Positions 62,800 through 64,000 of a DNA stretch of 64,000 nt are shown here, piece after piece. A model generated the notes under the pieces. The model was not told the DNA's origin, searched no databases, and was given only the letters and a program-made list of their open reading frames with translations. The DNA is from Setophaga petechia. Its lineage: Eukaryota > Chordata > Aves > Passeriformes > Parulidae. Numbering within the stretch: position 1 is the first letter of the stretch; every line of letters begins with the position of its first letter. The stretch is taken from contig JANCRA010000010.1 in the NCBI GenBank assembly GCA_024362935.1, positions 13,508,501 through 13,572,500 on the forward strand, in the 5' to 3' direction. The position numbers were made by a program, and so were the translations under genes.

Positions 62800-62966
62800 C
62801 TGCAGGGAAAGCACAGCAGGTTGGGGATGGACTTGGGCTGCTCTTACTGCACCATCGTGTTACTTGCATGTGCCAGGCACATGCCTGTCCCCATCCCTGC
62901 CACCCTGTCTCTGCTGCCTCCCTTCCCCACTGTCCCCAGCCCTGCTGCCTGCACAGCCAGGGTCCC

Positions 62967-62999
62967 CCATCCCATCCCATCCCATCCCAGCCCATCCCA
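62967..62999. repeat. (CCCAT)n pentanucleotide repeat
   Basis: Five tandem CATCC units with one variant (CAGCC), inside the LHFPL4 gene, in the intron or in extended coding sequence if the donor at 63,075 is not used. Confidence 0.9.
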
Positions 63000-63075
63000 C
63001 ACAGACACCAAACACAGTCACACCCAGAGACATCACAGAGGGACAGGGGACAGGACAGTGACACTCATGGCTTAC

Positions 63076-63092
63076 CGCAGTGCCAACAAAAT
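63076..63092 (-). CDS. LHFPL4: LHFPL4 17 nt microexon (C-terminal tail)
   Basis: On the - strand TTCTGTTTCCACAG is followed by ATTTTGTTGGCACTGCG and then GTAAGC. Completing the G left by the previous exon it encodes DFVGTA, matching human ENKDFVGST at the same place. The end is phase 0. As I remember it, the human protein continues VSSVLRPGG, that is, through the equivalent GTAAGC, so this may be a terminal exon and not an internal one. Confidence 0.7.
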
Positions 63093-63274
63093 CTGTGGAA
63101 ACAGAAGAGAGAGAGGTCAGGCAGAGCAGAAGCTCAGTAGCTCCCTCCCACCCTGCCCAGCCCGGCTTGCCTGTGACATTTAAGCCCACAGGACACTTGC
63201 CAGGCTGCCAGAGGGGCCAAGCCCCCTCCCCAGGCTGCTCCCCCCCAGGATCTCCCCAGTAGCATGGTGCTGAC

Positions 63275-63511
63275 CTTTGCTCTCTGTCTTGAGCTCCTCG
63301 TGCAGCAGGTCGTTCTGCCGGTTGCCGAGAACAAAGGCCAGGAAGGAGAGGATAAGGGCGTTGAGGATGCCGATGATGGCCAGGATATAAGCCCAGCGTA
63401 CGGAGCAGTCGCCCAGGGAGTACTTCCCTGTTTTCTCCCCACACATGTCCCGTATGGTCTCTGCATCCCAGCCATCGGGAAAGATCATGCAGCCCAGCAC
63501 CAGGCAGAGCG
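63275..63511 (-). CDS. LHFPL4: LHFPL4 exon: TM3 end, second extracellular loop, TM4 (partial gene)
   Basis: Part of LHFPL tetraspan subfamily member 4 (GARLH4), a four-pass membrane protein that binds GABA-A receptors and neuroligin-2 at inhibitory synapses. The 237 nt exon encodes LCLVLGCMIFPDGWDAETIR, DMCGEKTGKYSLGDCSVRW (two loop cysteines), TM4 AYILAIIGILNALILSFLAF, and the cytoplasmic VLGNRQNDLLHEELKTESK. It is almost identical to human. Acceptor CTCCCTCTGGCAG (phase 1), donor GTCAGC at 63,269-63,274 (phase 1). The exons encoding TM1-TM3 lie beyond the right edge. Confidence 0.93.
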
Positions 63512-64000
63512 CTGCCAGAGGGAGAGGAGGGGGAAGCATCAGAGACAATGGAGTGGCAGTGCTCGTGCTGAGCCCCCCAGTCAGTACGTGAGTGCAGCCC
63601 GTGTCTGGCAGGGAGCCCACCTTGGCCCCACAACAGCCCAGCAACGTGGCAGGTGACAGCCACCACTGCCTCAGGAGCCCCAGGGACTGCGTTTCTGGCT
63701 GTCCCAAACCCGGCCCACGCACAAATAGGGACTTCAGGCTCTTGGTTTCTACCAGCATCAGCCACAGGATCGGTGGCTGCCCACGGGCTTTCCCCATCAC
63801 TACAAGCTCCCTGCACGTGGGCAGGAGCTACCGGTGCACTGCGGGCAGGGATGCTGCCTGCGGAGAGGACTGGCATCCCCAGGAGCCCCCACACCTGAGC
63901 ACCCCACAGCCTGCAAGCACCACTCCCAGAGGGGTCACCTTCCCAGCAGGCCTCCACCCTGCACTGTGCCGAGCAAGGAGACATCAGGGAACACAGGGAT
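63512..64000 (-). other. LHFPL4: LHFPL4 intron (incomplete)
   Basis: GC-rich sequence upstream of the exon on the - strand. The exon encoding the first three membrane segments is not present in this piece. A 374-codon open frame spanning 62,860-63,984 is the real exon plus intron read-through. Confidence 0.85.

Noticed and set aside
62860..63984. A 374-codon - strand frame containing the LHFPL4 exon
   Set aside because: Only 63,275-63,511 (and 63,076-63,092) match the family; the rest is intron with splice sites at the family's exon boundaries.

Overview
The window is vertebrate nuclear DNA, most likely from a bird and probably a songbird. The evidence is long T/G-rich introns with GT-AG (and a few GC-AG) splice sites, several decayed CR1 LINE fragments with the typical avian 3' end, a 460 bp solo LTR that resembles passerine endogenous-retrovirus LTRs, and a compact version of the SETD5-LHFPL4 neighbourhood found on human 3p25.3.

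Layout: bases 1 to about 19,190 hold no gene I can prove. They look like 5' flank or 5'-UTR introns, with a CR1 remnant (7.6 kb), a mildly CpG-rich patch (10.8-12.0 kb) and one exon-like open segment (16,604-16,741). A CpG island (about 19.2-19.5 kb) and a CpG-rich 5'-UTR/first coding exon (20,054-20,228) open the main gene, SETD5, on the + strand. I could trace its complete coding sequence through 23 exons from ATG 20,158 to TAG 58,150-58,152. All exon phases agree, giving 1,497 codons plus stop with both apparent cassette exons, or 1,465 without them (human SETD5 is about 1,442 aa). A 3' UTR of about 1.7 kb ends near an AATAAA at 59,807. Two introns use GC-AG instead of GT-AG boundaries. The intron before exon 50,804 ends in a 46-48 bp minisatellite that runs right up to the splice acceptor.

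From about 61.6 kb to the right edge lies the 3' part of LHFPL4 on the - strand, convergent with SETD5: one large exon (63,275-63,511) carrying the last two membrane segments, a very short downstream exon with two possible C-termini, and a GC-rich 3' UTR ending near an AATAAA at 61,629-61,634. The 1.8 kb between the two 3' ends contains a piece of CR1 reverse transcriptase.

SETD5 is a nuclear, chromatin-associated SET-domain protein (histone and transcription regulation, neurodevelopment). LHFPL4 is a four-pass membrane subunit of synaptic GABA-A receptor complexes. They are neighbours by conserved synteny; nothing in the sequence suggests that their products work together.
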